From contig JACPST010000155.1 in assembly GCA_016193165.1 (NCBI GenBank), positions 1 to 8,176 on the forward strand: a DNA stretch of 8,176 bases. Direction: 5' to 3'. The notes under the pieces are model-generated. The model had not been told where the DNA came from. It did not search any database and saw only the letters and a program-made list of their open reading frames with translations. Source of the stretch: Deltaproteobacteria bacterium (GTDB lineage: Bacteria; Bdellovibrionota; JACOXK01; 2-02-FULL-40-11). Position numbers and translations under genes: made by a program. This document shows, one piece after another, positions 5,505-8,176 of this stretch (positions are counted from its first letter, which is position 1; each line of letters opens with the position of its first letter).

Positions 5505-6860
5505 ATGTTAGGCTTCTGGTCATTGGTTGATTTTTGGGCATTTGTGGGGTACACTGCCTGCCTCACTATGTATTTTAATATCCTTCGATCACTTCTTATT
5601 TCTCTAGGGGTTTTGTGTTTAATCGCGGCAAAGATTTTAGCTTCAACGGCCGATACCTATGGGCTAAGTTCCCGAGCTTCAGCTACGGCAGGGCTTGTAA
5701 CTTTTGGACATCCCGATCCTTTTTTGGCCTACCAAAATCCGGCGTATTTGACGCAGGCGCATGATCTCAAAACTTCTGTGGGGTTCATGAGTGCGGCTGA
5801 GTTTTTTAGCCCCATTGAAGGAGTGGTCACTGAAAGTGGAGTTTCTGGGAAGTCTTTAGAAGTTGGAAATTTTGAAACCAATTACGCAAATTTAGCAGGG
5901 CTTAATTTTGGTCTTGTTTTTCCACTTCGAAAAATTTTTCCTAAAATTTCCATAGGTACAACCGGTTTTTTTCCATTCGGATCTTTGGCCAGCGTGAATA
6001 CTTCTGAGAATTATGTTCCCATCTATGCGCTTTATTATAATCGCCCCAAACGTTTTTCTTTAGTGAGTGGGGCCGCCATTGAACCTTTTGAAAATTTTTC
6101 CATGGGTGTTTCAGGAAATTTTTATTTAACCTCCGGAGCCAATACCAAAATAAATATAAATGAAGTTAATTCTTCTGTTTCTGTGGCGATGGATATTCAG
6201 CCGGCTGTTTCTCCCATTGTGGGTGCTCGCTATACGTGGAACAACTGGAGCTTTGATTTTTCGTATCATGGGGCGCTCGATTACCAGATGGTTTTGGAAA
6301 ATCATTCTGATCTTGGGCTGTTTGGGACCCCTGTTCCTGTGGTCGAATTTTTAGCCAAATCCTCCATATTTTACGATCCCGCGATGATTGGGGCGGGCAT
6401 TTCCCATCTGTTTAAAAATGGGTTTCAGCTGGGGATTCGTCTGGATTGGAAAAATTGGAAACGCTATCAAACTTCTTTAAGCCAAATGATCATTACAAAT
6501 CCAGGTGGCATGAAGTCTTCTCTCCCCGACATTCAATTTAGAGACGTTGTTGCTCCCAGTATTGGAGTGGAAGTTCCTTTGTGGGCTATGCTTTTAAGAG
6601 CAGGGTATCGTTATGAGCCTGAGCACGTGGTGTTCCAAGAAGAAAATAGCAATTTTATTGATACCCCGGTTCATGTGGCTTCATTAGGTGCAGGGCGCGC
6701 TTTTGGAAATGTAACGGTCGATCTTCATCTGCAATATCATTATCTCACACCCCAACGTGTGACGAAGTCCGATCCAGAAGCGGTAGGATATAAAGGTGGG
6801 GGATATGAGGTGGGAGGTTCGCTCTTGAATTATGGACTCACCTTAGGTACTGCTTTTTAG
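5505..6860 (+). CDS. FadL/OmpP1/TodX-family outer-membrane beta-barrel
   Basis: The protein resembles the FadL family of 14-stranded barrels that take up long-chain fatty acids or other hydrophobic compounds across the outer membrane. Evidence: after the signal peptide, STADTYGLSSRASATAG leads into an 'AYQNPAYLT' segment (the family's N-terminal hatch has a similar NPA motif); alternating aromatic strands follow; IFYDPAMIGAGISH and LDWKNWKRY match late-strand patterns; LLRAGYRYEP, FIDTPVHVASLGAGRAFG is the conserved C-terminal region; and the chain ends in Phe (LTLGTAF), as BamA substrates do. Length 451 residues fits. Start is uncertain: ATG 5505 gives an odd N-terminus (MLGFWSLVDFW); ATG 5568 gives a better signal peptide (MYFNILRSLLISLGVLCLIA, cleavage near LAS-TA) but neither has a Shine-Dalgarno at normal distance. 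The stop is 2 nt before panB, suggesting one operon. Substrate unknown. Confidence 0.85.
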   Translation: MLGFWSLVDFWAFVGYTACLTMYFNILRSLLISLGVLCLIAAKILASTADTYGLSSRASATAGLVTFGHPDPFLAYQNPAYLTQAHDLKTSVGFMSAAEFFSPIEGVVTESGVSGKSLEVGNFETNYANLAGLNFGLVFPLRKIFPKISIGTTGFFPFGSLASVNTSENYVPIYALYYNRPKRFSLVSGAAIEPFENFSMGVSGNFYLTSGANTKININEVNSSVSVAMDIQPAVSPIVGARYTWNNWSFDFSYHGALDYQMVLENHSDLGLFGTPVPVVEFLAKSSIFYDPAMIGAGISHLFKNGFQLGIRLDWKNWKRYQTSLSQMIITNPGGMKSSLPDIQFRDVVAPSIGVEVPLWAMLLRAGYRYEPEHVVFQEENSNFIDTPVHVASLGAGRAFGNVTVDLHLQYHYLTPQRVTKSDPEAVGYKGGGYEVGGSLLNYGLTLGTAF

Positions 6861-6862
6861 TC

Positions 6863-7657
6863 ATGAAACGCTTAACAATTCTGGATCTTCAAAAGAAAAA
6901 AGATCAAAAAGAAAAAATTGTGGCTGTAACAGCTTATGATGCTACTTTTTCTTCCTTGGTCGATGCGGAAGTGGATGTGGTTCTTGTGGGTGATTCTTTG
7001 GGCATGGTGATACAAGGACAAGACAATACACTTTCTGTTTCGTTAGAGGATATGGTGTATCATACGAAAGCTGTGGCTCGAAAGCTCAGCCACGCTCATT
7101 TGGTCGTCGATATGCCTTTTTTGACATACCAAGTTTCTAAAGAAAAAGCGCTCCAAAATGCTGGAGAACTTTTAAAAGCCGGGGCTCAAAGTGTGAAAGT
7201 TGAAGGAGGAGTTGAAATTTGTGAAACGATTCATCATTTAACACAGCTTGGAATTCCTGTGATGGGCCATGTGGGACTTACGCCTCAGTCGGTGCATCAA
7301 CTGGGAGGATTTCGAGTTCAAGGAAAAGAAGCATTTCAAAAAGACAAACTTTTGCGTGATGCCAAACATTTGGAAGAAGCGGGGGCTTATGCAGTGGTTT
7401 TAGAATCTATCCCGCAAGATTTAGCCTGCGACATGACTCAGAGTCTTAGAATTCCAACCATTGGTATTGGAGCAGGCGTTGGGTGCGATGGACAGGTGCT
7501 TGTGATTTATGATCTTTTGGGAATGGATCCCCATTTTAAACCAAAATTTTTAAAACGGTATGCCCATTTAGCAAGGGACATTCAAGCCGCAGTTCAAACC
7601 TACGCTCAAGAAGTTCGGGAAGAAAAATTTCCAACCGAAGGACATTCTTTTCATTAA
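6863..7657 (+). CDS. panB: 3-methyl-2-oxobutanoate hydroxymethyltransferase PanB
   Basis: PanB converts 2-oxoisovalerate plus 5,10-methylene-tetrahydrofolate to ketopantoate, the first committed step of pantothenate synthesis, with Mg2+. The 264 residues match the family length. Seen: VAVTAYDATFS (20-30), VGDSLGMV (42-49) with metal ligand Asp44, VVDMPF (81-86) with Asp83, KVEGG (112-116), IPVMGHVGLTPQS (131-143), GGFRVQGK (148-155), catalytic Glu181 in VLESIP, IGIGAG (200-205), the YDLLGM segment (216-221) and the family-typical FPTEGHSFH ending. ATG 6863 begins 2 nt after the barrel gene; no clear Shine-Dalgarno, so coupled translation is likely. panC follows after 4 nt. Cytoplasmic; no missing key residue seen. 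Confidence 0.98.
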   Translation: MKRLTILDLQKKKDQKEKIVAVTAYDATFSSLVDAEVDVVLVGDSLGMVIQGQDNTLSVSLEDMVYHTKAVARKLSHAHLVVDMPFLTYQVSKEKALQNAGELLKAGAQSVKVEGGVEICETIHHLTQLGIPVMGHVGLTPQSVHQLGGFRVQGKEAFQKDKLLRDAKHLEEAGAYAVVLESIPQDLACDMTQSLRIPTIGIGAGVGCDGQVLVIYDLLGMDPHFKPKFLKRYAHLARDIQAAVQTYAQEVREEKFPTEGHSFH

Positions 7658-7661
7658 ATCT

Positions 7662-8176
7662 ATGGAAGCTCTACAATCTCTTTTCGAAATGAAGCAGTGG
7701 TCAAAGGCCACTGGTCTTAAGAATCAAACAATAGGTTTTGTCCCGACAATGGGCGCGCTTCACGAAGGCCATCTTTCTTTAGTACGCAAGTCAAAGGCAA
7801 GCTGCGATCGCACGGTCGTAAGTATTTTTGTCAATCCCTTGCAGTTTGGGCCCGAAGAAGATTTGGATCAGTATCCCCAAAATTTAGAGCATGATTTTGA
7901 ACTTTTGAAAAAAGAAAACGTAGATGTGGTTTTTGTCCCCAAGCCCAGAGAGATATATCCTTTGGATTTTCAAACCACAGTAGAAGTTCCAGGGCTTTCG
8001 AAGCATTTGTGTGGCAAAAGTCGTTTGGGGCATTTTCTAGGCGTGGCTACGGTGGTTTTAAAACTATTTAATAGTGTAAATCCCCATCGGGCTTTTTTTG
8101 GAAATAAAGATTTTCAGCAACGTGTCATCATCAGCCGCATGGTGAAAGATCTTCATTTAGATGTTGAAGTGGTGGC
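7662..8176 (+). CDS. panC: Pantothenate synthetase PanC, 5' part (runs off the window)
   Basis: PanC ligates pantoate and beta-alanine with ATP through a pantoyl-adenylate. From ATG 7662 about 171 residues are visible with no stop before the window ends; the complete protein is usually near 280. Seen in order: GFVPTMGALHEGHLSLV (nucleotide-binding PTMGALHxGH), VSIFVNPLQFGPEEDLDQYP, DVVFVP, EIYP, then LCGKSRLGHFLGVATVVLKLFN and AFFGNKDFQQ. The family motif is usually R-P-G-H-F; here Leu replaces Pro. The remaining motif residues are kept. Start ATG 7662 is 4 nt after the panB stop without a clear Shine-Dalgarno, consistent with coupling within a panBC operon. The C-terminal domain lies beyond 8176. 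Confidence 0.97.
   Translation, partial: MEALQSLFEMKQWSKATGLKNQTIGFVPTMGALHEGHLSLVRKSKASCDRTVVSIFVNPLQFGPEEDLDQYPQNLEHDFELLKKENVDVVFVPKPREIYPLDFQTTVEVPGLSKHLCGKSRLGHFLGVATVVLKLFNSVNPHRAFFGNKDFQQRVIISRMVKDLHLDVEVV

Noticed and set aside
6160..6354. 64-codon + strand ORF with hydrophobic product inside the barrel gene
   Set aside because: It is a frame-shifted reading of beta-strand codons; hydrophobicity arises from the barrel sequence.

Overview
The window looks like a Gram-negative, uncultured, deltaproteobacterium-like chromosome segment with AT-leaning coding sequence. The Gram-negative call rests on a CpoB-like periplasmic TPR protein, a FadL-type outer-membrane barrel and a lipoprotein multihaem cytochrome. 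The use of selenocysteine together with an EPCGC-family multihaem protein is what suggests a deltaproteobacterial relative; that placement is inference.

Layout on the + strand: the 3' end of a TPR (CpoB/YbgF-like) gene (1-329) is followed after 7 nt by a lipoprotein gene (337 to 2041). This second gene is broken in a simple reading by an in-frame UGA at 472 and by a frame change near 1127-1156. The UGA lies where relatives of the family carry Cys in an EPCGC motif. It is followed at once by a hairpin that matches the bacterial SECIS design, so the UGA is read here as selenocysteine (EPCG-Sec). The N-terminal half is a 5'-nucleotidase/UshA-like calcineurin fold with degenerate metal ligands. 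The C-terminal half is a tetrahaem c-type cytochrome. This is the main discovery in the window: a candidate Sec-containing electron-transfer lipoprotein.

Next come tsaD (2041-3045) and rsmA/ksgA (about 3035-3775), overlapping each other. RsmA appears to lack the usual 40-residue segment with the PPPKVxSAV motif. On the - strand, 5421-3733 encodes a large exported protein of unknown family; its 3' end overlaps rsmA tail to tail by 43 bp. A short divergent intergenic region (5422-5504) carries a perfect Shine-Dalgarno in front of a four-codon ORF. After it lies a + strand cluster of a FadL/OmpP1-like barrel (5505-6860), panB (6863-7657) and panC (7662 to the window end, truncated). The tight spacing suggests one transcript, linking pantothenate/CoA precursor synthesis with a hydrophobic-substrate porin.

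No tRNA, rRNA, CRISPR, insertion sequence or convincing terminator was seen. Apart from the 83-bp divergent region, there is almost no non-coding DNA.
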